Shown: positions 14,919 through 21,662 of the stretch, one piece after another
Position numbering within the stretch: position 1 is the first letter of the stretch
Layout: every line of letters starts with the position of its first letter
Notes under the pieces: model-generated
Database searches by the model: none
Seen by the model: the letters and a program-made list of their open reading frames with translations, nothing else
Told to the model about the DNA's origin: nothing
Source of the DNA: BRH-c32 sp041674625
GTDB taxonomy: Bacteria > Bacteroidota > Ignavibacteria > Ignavibacteriales > Melioribacteraceae
Reading direction: 5' to 3'
DNA: 64,000 nucleotides
NCBI GenBank assembly: GCA_041674625.1
Contig: JBAYVI010000001.1
Location: 1-64,000 of the forward strand
Position numbers and translations under genes: made by a program

Positions 14919-15893
14919 TTAATTCAGGGACAATACCCTGTTCCCAATTTCCTCAATTACAGAATCCGGGGTACTGCCCAAAATCAAGTCAAATGCTTTT
15001 TCTGCAAACTTCTGACTTGTCCCAAACAAAGAAGACTCCATTCTATCCGTATTCTTTCTCAGGCTGTTTTCATGTGTAGTGAGGTACGTCACTCCATTGA
15101 ACAGATCCCAACCCGTGCCGCGCTGCCCTGGCGGGATTTTGGAAGCATTGTCGCCGATGATCTGCGCGAGCTTTTCCATATTGTTTTTCGATCTGGTACT
15201 TTCCTTTTCGCCGTACAGCTTGGAAATGATAGCGGCCTGAGATTCAGGACTAAAACGCATCTTGGCAAGCGTCTTGAATTTGTCTTGCAACGTCTGGTTT
15301 GCTTCCCGCATTTCGTTGAATGCTTTTACCCACAATCCAAGACGGTCCCCGGCCTTTGCCGTCTGTTTCGTGCTGAAAACCTCGTCAGCGTTCAAGCTCT
15401 TTTTCCATTGGGTAAACGTGTTTGCGCATTCAACGCGAATGATAGACAATCCAAGCGTCAATTTCATTGTTCCATCATGGGGCAGCGCGGCCACAATGTG
15501 TGTCTGCATGGTGTTGCCTTCACCCACGTTGTAGCCGTCACTGCTCATATTAAAAAACACCTTTTCACCATTACCGATTGCGCCGCAACTTTCCATTTCC
15601 CCAAGCTGATCAAGGATAGAAAAAATCGCTTCGCTTTGGTTCGGCACAAAACGCCCTTTACAAACGCGCAAGGTGGCCCCGTTGTTGTCGTTCACAAGGT
15701 GGCTATAGTCCTGTATGGTGTCGCCGTTGCGGTCATATACAGGATGCAAAGATACGTTAAAATCAGCCTTGCTTGCAGAAAACAATTCCCGATTAGTTGC
15801 ATCAGGGAAGCTGTAATTTTCCTCTTCTTTTGCCCACCACGGTTGTTTCTCGGATTTTGTTGCAAACATCTTGTTTTCCATATTAGCGGCCAT
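14919..15893 (-). CDS. DUF932 phage/plasmid-like protein
   Basis: The 324-residue protein matches the DUF932 family by its order of motifs (HPVYDRNGD, LRVCKGRFVPNQSEAIFSILD, TKQTAKAGDRLGLW, KIPPGQRGTGWDLFNGVTYLTTH). The biochemical role of the family is not settled; members are frequent on phages and plasmids near replication or anti-restriction genes. It has a good site AAAGGGGAAAGATC. Like the AAA+ gene, it is less AT-rich than its neighbours. Confidence 0.8.
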   Translation of the reverse strand: MAANMENKMFATKSEKQPWWAKEEENYSFPDATNRELFSASKADFNVSLHPVYDRNGDTIQDYSHLVNDNNGATLRVCKGRFVPNQSEAIFSILDQLGEMESCGAIGNGEKVFFNMSSDGYNVGEGNTMQTHIVAALPHDGTMKLTLGLSIIRVECANTFTQWKKSLNADEVFSTKQTAKAGDRLGLWVKAFNEMREANQTLQDKFKTLAKMRFSPESQAAIISKLYGEKESTRSKNNMEKLAQIIGDNASKIPPGQRGTGWDLFNGVTYLTTHENSLRKNTDRMESSLFGTSQKFAEKAFDLILGSTPDSVIEEIGNRVLSLN

Positions 15894-15935
15894 GATCTTT
15901 CCCCTTTAAAATTGATTAGTTAAATAATAAATAAA

Positions 15936-16220
15936 CTACATTCTTTCGTTGCATACAATGCGGGAAACATATTCCTTTCCGTCATTATAAAAAGTTTCAA
16001 GGTCCGAAATTAACTCTTGTAAGTTTTCGTCAAAAGAAAAACAATTATCAATTTCCATATAGCCAGATTCTAATAAACCTACATTGCAATTGCCGCCGAA
16101 AACAATCCGGCTATCTGTTTTTAATATCTCGAAATTATGATACTCTCCCTCATTGTCTTGAAATTCGATGATTCCAACGTACTCCGCTTTGTCTGTATTG
16201 GTTGCTTCCCATTGTTTCAT
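15936..16220 (-). CDS. Acidic hypothetical protein (94 residues)
   Basis: Starts at an ATG at 16220 with AAAGGGGAAACGAT. It is strongly acidic with beta-rich segments. DNA mimicry is possible from charge alone but unproven. Confidence 0.55.
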   Translation of the reverse strand: MKQWEATNTDKAEYVGIIEFQDNEGEYHNFEILKTDSRIVFGGNCNVGLLESGYMEIDNCFSFDENLQELISDLETFYNDGKEYVSRIVCNERM

Positions 16221-16307
16221 ATCGTTTCCCCTTTAAAATTGATTAGGTTTAAAAACTCTTAAATACCTTATAATTCTTTTAAACAAATAAAACAAAAAAT
16301 AATTCAT

Positions 16308-16448
16308 TTAATAAAGAATCCATCTACCACATGACCGAACCCCGTTTTTATAATCCAGCCAACTCTGGAAGCATTCAGCAAAATAAAGCATCATATCCAG
16401 AGAGACAAAGGCCAGAATGATTATCAATACGGAAATTGCTGTTCTCAT
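16308..16448 (-). CDS. Small membrane protein
   Basis: A 46-codon frame starts at an ATG at 16448 with AAAGGAGGTTTGAGA. Residues 4-25 form one transmembrane helix (AISVLIIILAFVSLDMMLYF). The C-terminal part is polar and has two Cys. It is the second of two adjacent membrane peptides. Confidence 0.6.
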   Translation of the reverse strand: MRTAISVLIIILAFVSLDMMLYFAECFQSWLDYKNGVRSCGRWILY

Positions 16449-16463
16449 TTCTCAAACCTCCTT

Positions 16464-16568
16464 TCAAAACCAGATTATTCTAACGACAACAAAGAGACCC
16501 CATACAAAGAGAGTTGAACCAATTGCCCAAACAATCATAAAGCACAAAACCTTTATCCAATATCGCAT
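16464..16568 (-). CDS. Small membrane protein
   Basis: A 34-codon frame starts at an ATG at 16568 right after the upstream TAA, with AGGAGGAAAAGATAA. It is nearly one long transmembrane helix with a basic N-terminus. With the next gene it may form a membrane pair. Confidence 0.6.
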   Translation of the reverse strand: MRYWIKVLCFMIVWAIGSTLFVWGLFVVVRIIWF

Positions 16569-16751
16569 TTATCTTTTCCTCCTATGTTGTGAAGCAATGC
16601 GCTTTGTCCGCTCTCTTATATTCTCCGCCATCCCAAGGGCAACCCCATAATCAAGCGTATTAAAATCATCTTGCGGCCTGTACTTGCCATCAACAAAGAG
16701 CTGCACCGTGTACCCTTCCTGGCCCTCTACAATCTTTGTTTTAACTTTCAT
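16569..16751 (-). CDS. Small hypothetical protein
   Basis: The start is set at the ATG at 16751, six bases after the upstream gene's stop; the frame stays open to 16832 but that DNA codes for the upstream gene. The 60-residue protein (MKVKTKIVEGQEGYTVQLFV..., then basic RRKR end) has a beta-hairpin start and a helical, basic tail. Confidence 0.55.
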   Translation of the reverse strand: MKVKTKIVEGQEGYTVQLFVDGKYRPQDDFNTLDYGVALGMAENIRERTKRIASQHRRKR

Positions 16752-16756
16752 AGCAA

Positions 16757-16900
16757 TCAATCCTGATAGTAAGGAATTGTCAGACATAAGGCTACACTTG
16801 CCCGTGTTACAAGATATGATACACTTTGCCATATTCTACCATTAAGGCAGTAGATGACAAGACTTTGTGTGTGGTTCTGGAAAAGGATTGTGGTTGTCAT
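16757..16900 (-). CDS. Small hypothetical protein
   Basis: A 47-codon frame starts at an ATG at 16900 with AAGGAGACCACGCC. The sequence (MTTTILFQNHTQSLVIYCLNG, QSVSYLVTRASVALCL) is moderately hydrophobic. Its strong ribosome site favours it over the competing frame on the same strand. Confidence 0.5.
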   Translation of the reverse strand: MTTTILFQNHTQSLVIYCLNGRIWQSVSYLVTRASVALCLTIPYYQD

Positions 16901-16912
16901 GGCGTGGTCTCC

Positions 16913-17116
16913 TTACTCTTGACCCATATCAATACAGTCAGGGCAAAAAATCCCTTCTGACTCTCCGATGATGCAATCTTCCCAGCCGCCCAGGTTTAAG
17001 GCCTCTGTTAACTCTTCTATAGTTTCGGCCTCTTCAAATTTGAACCCTCCGCATAAATGGCATTCAAACCTAAATAATCTTGTCGCCCCTGATTTCACGT
17101 CTGCTTCTTTAATCAT
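16913..17116 (-). CDS. Zinc-ribbon protein
   Basis: The 67-residue protein has CHLCGG at about 19-24 and CPDCID at about 58-63, a split zinc ribbon around an acidic helix. Starts at an ATG at 17116 with AAAGGAGCTGAAT. Confidence 0.6.
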   Translation of the reverse strand: MIKEADVKSGATRLFRFECHLCGGFKFEEAETIEELTEALNLGGWEDCIIGESEGIFCPDCIDMGQE

Positions 17117-17118
17117 AT

Positions 17119-17307
17119 TCAGCTCCTTTTTAAATCAGTAAATCCAAGGGCGATTAATTTCTCTCTTGCCTCTTCTTTACTGGTAAAGCATTTGTGCGCC
17201 TCTTCCGTGTTTTCTTCCTGGCTCGCCTTTGTTTCCATATACGTCCAAACAACCATGGAGTTGATAAGGCTGGAGACTTCCTTATTTAATTTATTGCTGA
17301 TTTTCAT
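17119..17307 (-). CDS. Helical hypothetical protein
   Basis: Starts at an ATG at 17307 with AGGAGGGCGGGACA. The 62-residue product is helical and charged. It is the first gene of the run 17307 to about 16300; a weak promoter-like GTGACA lies near 17375 but its -10 is poor. Confidence 0.55.
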   Translation of the reverse strand: MKISNKLNKEVSSLINSMVVWTYMETKASQEENTEEAHKCFTSKEEAREKLIALGFTDLKRS

Positions 17308-17639
17308 TGTCCCGCCCTCCTGAATAAAGATTAAATAAACTGTATGACTATTCTTACCATAAACAAATAAACTTTGTCACGAAAATAATGCATACAAGTT
17401 AAATAATTCTTTTAGCTCAAACAAATACTTTAATGTATAAATAGCAAGTACTATGCCATAAGTATTAAAGATAATACTACACAAGATACCCGCAAACATG
17501 CATGGTTATAGGGAAAACGCTGTAGCAAAGCGATAAAAACTTTATAAGGCATAGACATACCAAACAACATAAACCCCTCTGCAAGCGTTTAAACGCATAA
17601 TAAAGGTATGTCAATACGTTGACACTGTATGCTATGTAA

Positions 17640-18115
17640 AGAAAGTTTATAAGGGATAACAGAGAAGATAAGGGAAGGTGGATAGTGTACTATAGCAATG
17701 AAGATTGTTAGGTACAATTAACTATGATAGGTATGGTTAAAGAGTTAAGCATAGTACAATGTAGTACAGATATGCGGACATAGTACGTCGATGCGTCAAG
17801 TGTTAGGTACGTTAAAGAGTGTATGTACTATGTTAGATAGTACAAGAGGTACAATGATGTTAGAGGACTGTGATATAGTTAGGTATATGGTGCATGTGTT
17901 AGGTAAGGCTAACAAGGTATGTTTTGCAGTAGAAGATGCGACGTGGTGTAGTGTGTTAGTGGCGCTTGATGGAGTGGGTAATGGTTGATAGAGTTATATA
18001 GTGTGTAGATTGTTAGAGGAGCATGACATAGTAAGGGAGGTGGATAGTGTTAGGGGTATGGCATCGGAAATACGGGCATGGTACCCACCACTTCCGGCTG
18101 CCCGGTGTCATTTAC
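17640..18115. repeat. Gene-free region with TAGTAC repeats and G/T skew
   Basis: Within 17687-17843 the hexamer TAGTAC occurs four times and its complement GTACTA twice; GTTAGG/GTTAGA words recur to 18060. The + strand is rich in G and T and poor in C here, unlike the flanks. GGCATCGGAA/TTCCGGCTGCC and CGGGCA/TGCCCG pairs at about 18058-18112 can fold. A 65-codon frame at 17791 lacks a ribosome site and is not called. The stretch 17308-17640 upstream holds no gene, only a GCGTTTAAACGC palindrome near 17594. Confidence 0.5.
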
Positions 18116-18183
18116 AAGATTTTATATTTTTGAACCAGTATTTTACACTATGATATATTTTCACATTATATTACATTATTTGT

Positions 18184-18210
18184 TAAAGTTATCTGAAATT
18201 ATGCCGATAA
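18184..18210 (+). promoter_or_regulatory. Sigma-28 (FliA-type) promoter
   Basis: TAAAGTTA, 11 bases, GCCGATAA: the -10 and spacer are exactly consensus. It drives the HTH and endonuclease pair. Confidence 0.8.
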
Positions 18211-18240
18211 GGTATTATAACTAATTTAACCGGAGGTAAT

Positions 18241-18417
18241 ATGAACAAAGAAGAATTTGATACAAAGAGAAAAGAACTTGGTTGGTCAAAGAGAGAATTA
18301 GCAAATCGTCTTGGGATTACGGAGAGAACGATTCATGGGTACATGGCTGGAAACAAGATTCCCCAAACCGTTGAATATCTTTTCAATATGTTATATTTAA
18401 AACATGGAGGTCAATAA
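18241..18417 (+). CDS. Small HTH regulator (XRE type)
   Basis: The 58-residue protein (start ATG 18241, CCGGAGGTAAT) is a single helix-turn-helix and shares KRELA..LGI.ERTIHGY with the protein at 3199-3384. TAATG overlap couples it to the endonuclease gene. It is a candidate autorepressor of the sigma-28 promoter above. Confidence 0.8.
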   Translation: MNKEEFDTKRKELGWSKRELANRLGITERTIHGYMAGNKIPQTVEYLFNMLYLKHGGQ

Positions 18418-19235
18418 TGGAACAAATACCAGAGGCTTATTTAATATCAGCGGGTATATCTAAACTAACCGGAGAATCAAAATATCACGGACAAAAGAAA
18501 CACCCACTATATGGAAGATGGATGAGAATGAAGAGAAGATGTTACGATACAAACAATAAAAGCTATAAGAGTTACGGAGCGAAGGGCGTCTATGTTTGTA
18601 ATGAATGGTTACATGATTTTAAACCATTTTACGATTGGTGCATGGATAATGGGTATTCTCAAGAATTAGATATTGATAGAATTAATCCATGTGGCCCGTA
18701 CTCACCATGTAATTGTCGGTTCATAACTAAATTTGAAAATTCTCAGAATAAAAGAAAGAAAACTGATTATAGAGGAGTTTCGTTTAATAAAACTAAAAAT
18801 ATATATTCTGGAACATTAACATTAAACCGAAGCGTTATTTTTAGAAGAAACTTTAAAGACGAATTAAGAGCGGCGATTATGAGAGATAAATTTATTGCAC
18901 AGAATAATCTCCCGCACGAAATGAATTTTCCAGAAAGAAGAGATGAATTTGTAGTAGGACCAAAAGTTAAAGCGTTTAGTACTAGAAAATCATCTGGGTT
19001 TACAATTCATGGATTATCAAAGTCCCCTATACACAAAAGATGGGATCTGATTAAAAAGAGACGCAACGAAACTAAAGGACGAATAACTATCTGTGAAGAA
19101 TGGGATAAAAATTTTATGTCATTTTATAATTGGTCAATAGAAAATGGGTTCGACGAAAAATTAGCACTATTTAGAAAAGATATAAGTTTAGGATATTCAC
19201 CGGATAATTGTGAATATAAAGAAATGGTATATTAA
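18417..19235 (+). CDS. AP2/HNH-type homing endonuclease
   Basis: The 272-residue protein contains a nuclease-like block (HPLYGRWMRMKRRCYD, YVCNEW, LDIDRINPCGPYSPCNCRF; about 30-105), an AP2-like DNA-binding segment (YRGVSFNKTKNIYSGTL; about 117-160) and then a second, shorter copy of the first block (SPIHKRWDLIKKRR, ICEEWDKNF, LGYSPDNCEY). In the second copy the DIDR residues are lost. The same family occurs at 40085. The stretch 19236-19447 holds no gene. Confidence 0.75.
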   Translation: MEQIPEAYLISAGISKLTGESKYHGQKKHPLYGRWMRMKRRCYDTNNKSYKSYGAKGVYVCNEWLHDFKPFYDWCMDNGYSQELDIDRINPCGPYSPCNCRFITKFENSQNKRKKTDYRGVSFNKTKNIYSGTLTLNRSVIFRRNFKDELRAAIMRDKFIAQNNLPHEMNFPERRDEFVVGPKVKAFSTRKSSGFTIHGLSKSPIHKRWDLIKKRRNETKGRITICEEWDKNFMSFYNWSIENGFDEKLALFRKDISLGYSPDNCEYKEMVY

Positions 19236-19447
19236 GTTAGTGAGGAGTAGTCTAGGTATAAATAATATGATCTATGACACTTTAACTTATTTCTTGACAA
19301 GGGATAGGCATTACATTTACAAAAATAATCTAAACCAAAATACCTTAATAAAAATATTATATAATTTTACAAATACTAAATATTCTGTTTTAATCTTTGA
19401 TAACTATTTTAACTTTTCCATATCTCCTTATACTGTATTTATAAATA

Positions 19448-19585
19448 TTATCTTATCCGTGGGCAAAATTCTGGAGCCTTGTAATATTTATCATAATTAG
19501 TTCCCTTTCTACCTACAACAGGGTGAGAGCAAACATTACTATCTTCTGAAGCGAATTTACACTTATCGCATCTTATTTTTATCAC
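19448..19585 (-). CDS. Small Cys-rich protein
   Basis: A 45-codon frame starts with GTG at 19585 and overlaps the end of the upstream gene by 23 bases. CDKC at 6-9, a Cys at 19 and one near the C-terminus form a likely zinc site. Similar mini-proteins (IRCxKC...CxHP...) are common in phages. Confidence 0.6.
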   Translation of the reverse strand: MIKIRCDKCKFASEDSNVCSHPVVGRKGTNYDKYYKAPEFCPRIR

Positions 19586-19790
19586 TCTTTACAATCTCCC
19601 CATCAACTCTAATACTATCTACCTGATATGCCCAATGAACTGTAAGGTAATCTTGTAAAGCCTCTTCCCCTGAAGTATAACTATTCCCCTTTGTCCTTGC
19701 TAAGTCTTTCATAACTTGAATAGCTTTTTCTTCTGAAATAATATGGACTCTATTTTCATCTAAATAATTAGGTGTTTCATAAACTATCAT
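19563..19790 (-). CDS. Hypothetical protein (75 residues)
   Basis: Starts at an ATG at 19790 with ATAGGAGAATAA. The helical middle (EKAIQVMKDLARTKG) is followed by ALQDYLTVHWAYQVDSI. No domain is recognised. Confidence 0.6.
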   Translation of the reverse strand: MIVYETPNYLDENRVHIISEEKAIQVMKDLARTKGNSYTSGEEALQDYLTVHWAYQVDSIRVDGEIVKSDKNKMR

Positions 19791-19892
19791 TTATTCTCCT
19801 ATGGAGTATGGGTACCTTTATTCAAAAGTTTTTTGATTAGAAAAGTGAATCCAAAAATATTATAATATATTTTCTGGACTAAATATTCTGTT

Positions 19893-20342
19893 TTATTTAA
19901 CTTTCCTTGTCGGCCCATTTAATAGAGAACTTCTAATTTCCATAATCATTTTACCAAGATTGTTTTGGCCTTGTCCAGTTTTAAGGCAAATGCCCCAAAT
20001 TTTATCGTTCCAATTATTTCCTTCTTCTATAGCTAAATTAGCTGTATTTATCAACTTTGATTTGTATGGTTCTTGTCTGAATTTCTGTTCTAAACATTTT
20101 CTCATTACATTGAATTTTTCTTTATTCCAATTGTCAATTAGTTTTATACTCCTTGACTGCTTTTTAACAGTTCCTGCAAATTTAGTATCTTGACAAAACG
20201 CTTTCCATTCTATATTGTCTGATTTGGCTGACATATACGCATGTTCTACGCTTTCATAAATAATCCCATCTAATTTAACCTTACATGGAGCAAAATTCGA
20301 CAACCATCTATATTCACCTTGGAACTCTTTGATCTTTTTCAT
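19893..20342 (-). CDS. NADAR/YbiA-family protein
   Basis: The 149-residue protein shows the NADAR (DUF1768) signature: GEYRWLSNFAP at the N-terminus, SVEHAYMSAKS, MRKCLEQKF, EGNNWNDKIWG and GQNNLGKMIMEIR. Characterised members are N-glycosidases acting on riboflavin intermediates or on ADP-ribosylated guanine. In a phage it could remove ADP-ribose marks laid by DarT-type defences; that is inference. Confidence 0.85.
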   Translation of the reverse strand: MKKIKEFQGEYRWLSNFAPCKVKLDGIIYESVEHAYMSAKSDNIEWKAFCQDTKFAGTVKKQSRSIKLIDNWNKEKFNVMRKCLEQKFRQEPYKSKLINTANLAIEEGNNWNDKIWGICLKTGQGQNNLGKMIMEIRSSLLNGPTRKVK

Positions 20343-20343
20343 T

Positions 20344-20673
20344 TTAATCTCCCTTAAACCAATGCTTAGATTTTGACACTTTAAAATTTCCTCGAATAAT
20401 TATTCCATTCTCAAATAAAATGTATCCTTCCTCGAATCCATGGCCGCAACATGCGTAGCGCACACCAGGAAGGTTTCTAATGCATGGATCATGTCCTTCT
20501 ATGGTCTCTTTATCGCCGCATTTAGGACAAGGTCTATTATGCTCGTATATTGATTCGTCATTATCTATAAATTTATAATTATCGAATTCGTATTTTCCAT
20601 CTGGCTCGTCACAATAAGATTCGTATCCAAAGTGCCTGCCTCTTCCGTTCATATACTTCTCTTGATCTTTCAT
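20344..20673 (-). CDS. Zinc-binding hypothetical protein
   Basis: The start is set at the ATG at 20673 (AGGAAAGAA). The 109-residue acidic protein has CPKCG, a lone Cys and CCGHG (about 49-80), a probable zinc site. It ends two bases from the NADAR gene start. Confidence 0.6.
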   Translation of the reverse strand: MKDQEKYMNGRGRHFGYESYCDEPDGKYEFDNYKFIDNDESIYEHNRPCPKCGDKETIEGHDPCIRNLPGVRYACCGHGFEEGYILFENGIIIRGNFKVSKSKHWFKGD

Positions 20674-20680
20674 TTCTTTC

Positions 20681-20950
20681 CTAAAATTTGAATTTAAATA
20701 AAATACATCCGCCAATTAATTCTTTGTTCTCGATTTCTATTCCTTTAATCACAATAGGTATATTTATTTTGGTATAGTACTCTTTCTTTTCGAGAATGTC
20801 AATCCATTGTGTTTGTATTAGGTACGGTAATATTAGTATGATTAAGAGGTGCTTAATCGTTCGTCCTTCATGTAATTTTCTGAGTCCGTTGAAAAAATCA
20901 TCCGCATCAATCGGTTGTTTAGTAATCCATTTCTTAAATTGTTTATACAT
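20681..20950 (-). CDS. Hypothetical protein, possible membrane segment
   Basis: The 89-residue protein starts at an ATG at 20950 that overlaps the end of the SLOG frame by eight bases. Residues 33-48 (IKHLLIILILPYLIQT) are hydrophobic and may span or bind a membrane. The Shine-Dalgarno site is weak, so it depends on coupling. Confidence 0.5.
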   Translation of the reverse strand: MYKQFKKWITKQPIDADDFFNGLRKLHEGRTIKHLLIILILPYLIQTQWIDILEKKEYYTKINIPIVIKGIEIENKELIGGCILFKFKF

Positions 20951-21332
20951 AATATACGAATACCTTTAGATTCAATTCTTTAGCTGTGTTAATCATATTA
21001 TGAGTTCCTTTACTTTTACCATCCCATAAAGCGATCAATGCCTCTGCATTTTCCGCCATTTGTCTATTTCTTCGATGTCCAGCCTTAGCATCATAAGGTT
21101 TACCATTTCTTCCTATTTTTATAACAGCATCGGGGTGAGATAAATCCTCCCAATCTGCTGGGTATGGATCTATTGTAATTTTATGTCTATTTGCATAAAA
21201 TTCACCTAATTTATCTGCTCCTCTAGCTCTACCGCTTATTACTGTAGATATAGTAAAACCTGACTCTTTAACTGCTTTTATGAGATTTATATAATTTGTT
21301 GCGTCTCTCGATCCAGCTATGATTGTTTTAAC
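20943..21332 (-). CDS. SLOG/DUF2493 nucleotide-binding protein lacking a canonical start
   Basis: An uninterrupted frame from 21341 encodes KTIIAGSRDATNYINLI, TVISGRARGADKLGEFYA, PYPADWED, RRNRQMAENAEALIALWDGKS and KGTHNMINTAKELNLKVFV. This is the Rossmann-like SLOG domain of DUF2493 proteins, which bind nucleotides or their derivatives. An in-frame TAA lies at 21342-21344 and there is no ATG, GTG or TTG before the conserved first strand; GTT at 21332 sits where the Met is expected, behind AAGGG. Either a rare start is used or the gene is silenced. Confidence 0.7.
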   Translation of the reverse strand, partial: VKTIIAGSRDATNYINLIKAVKESGFTISTVISGRARGADKLGEFYANRHKITIDPYPADWEDLSHPDAVIKIGRNGKPYDAKAGHRRNRQMAENAEALIALWDGKSKGTHNMINTAKELNLKVFVYYV

Positions 21333-21353
21333 AGTTAACCCTTAATTTGATAT

Positions 21354-21662
21354 TCAACTCATAAATACAACTTCTTTGATTCCATATTTATCCATTACCT
21401 TCTTACAATTATCACAGCAATATGTGTGACCGAATAAATATAGCGTTAATCCTTTAGCAAATTCTCCGGCATTTACACAAGCATTAACTTCCGCATGATT
21501 TGTTTGCTGACAAATATCTTTACACAATTCATATCCTGTACCGGATTCCATGTTTTGTCTTGGGCATACTTCTTGTGGGGTTAGGCAATTATTCGTGCCA
21601 TAAAATATTTTATCTTTATTTACGATAACGGCTAGGACTGTTTGTTTATCGCATTTACCCAT
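21354..21662 (-). CDS. Zinc-dependent deaminase (dCMP/cytidine type)
   Basis: The 102-residue protein has the deaminase motifs NHAEV (catalytic Glu, zinc His) and CCDNC (zinc Cys pair), and is shorter than typical dCMP deaminases. It likely deaminates a cytosine or related nucleotide. TAATG overlap ties it to the methyltransferase gene, suggesting linked roles in cytosine nucleotide or DNA modification. Confidence 0.75.
   Translation of the reverse strand: MGKCDKQTVLAVIVNKDKIFYGTNNCLTPQEVCPRQNMESGTGYELCKDICQQTNHAEVNACVNAGEFAKGLTLYLFGHTYCCDNCKKVMDKYGIKEVVFMS

Noticed and set aside
14700..15923. A 407-codon open frame on the + strand
   Set aside because: It is fully antisense to the DUF932 gene, whose protein has clear family motifs and a good ribosome site. 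The GC-richer composition explains the open shadow.
17350..17380. GTGACA-based minus promoter for the 17307 operon
   Set aside because: The -10 candidates are poor at any allowed spacing, so I did not list it as a feature.
17791..17988. A 65-codon + strand frame
   Set aside because: It lies in the repeat-rich G/T-skewed region, has no ribosome site and its codons follow the repeats.
19291..19320. TTGACA near 19291 as a + strand promoter
   Set aside because: No acceptable -10 lies 16-18 bases downstream and no + strand gene follows.
19210..19500. A 96-codon + strand frame
   Set aside because: It has an unlikely composition (Asn, Ile, Tyr from AT-rich DNA), overlaps the end of the endonuclease gene, and opposes the small Cys-rich gene at 19448.
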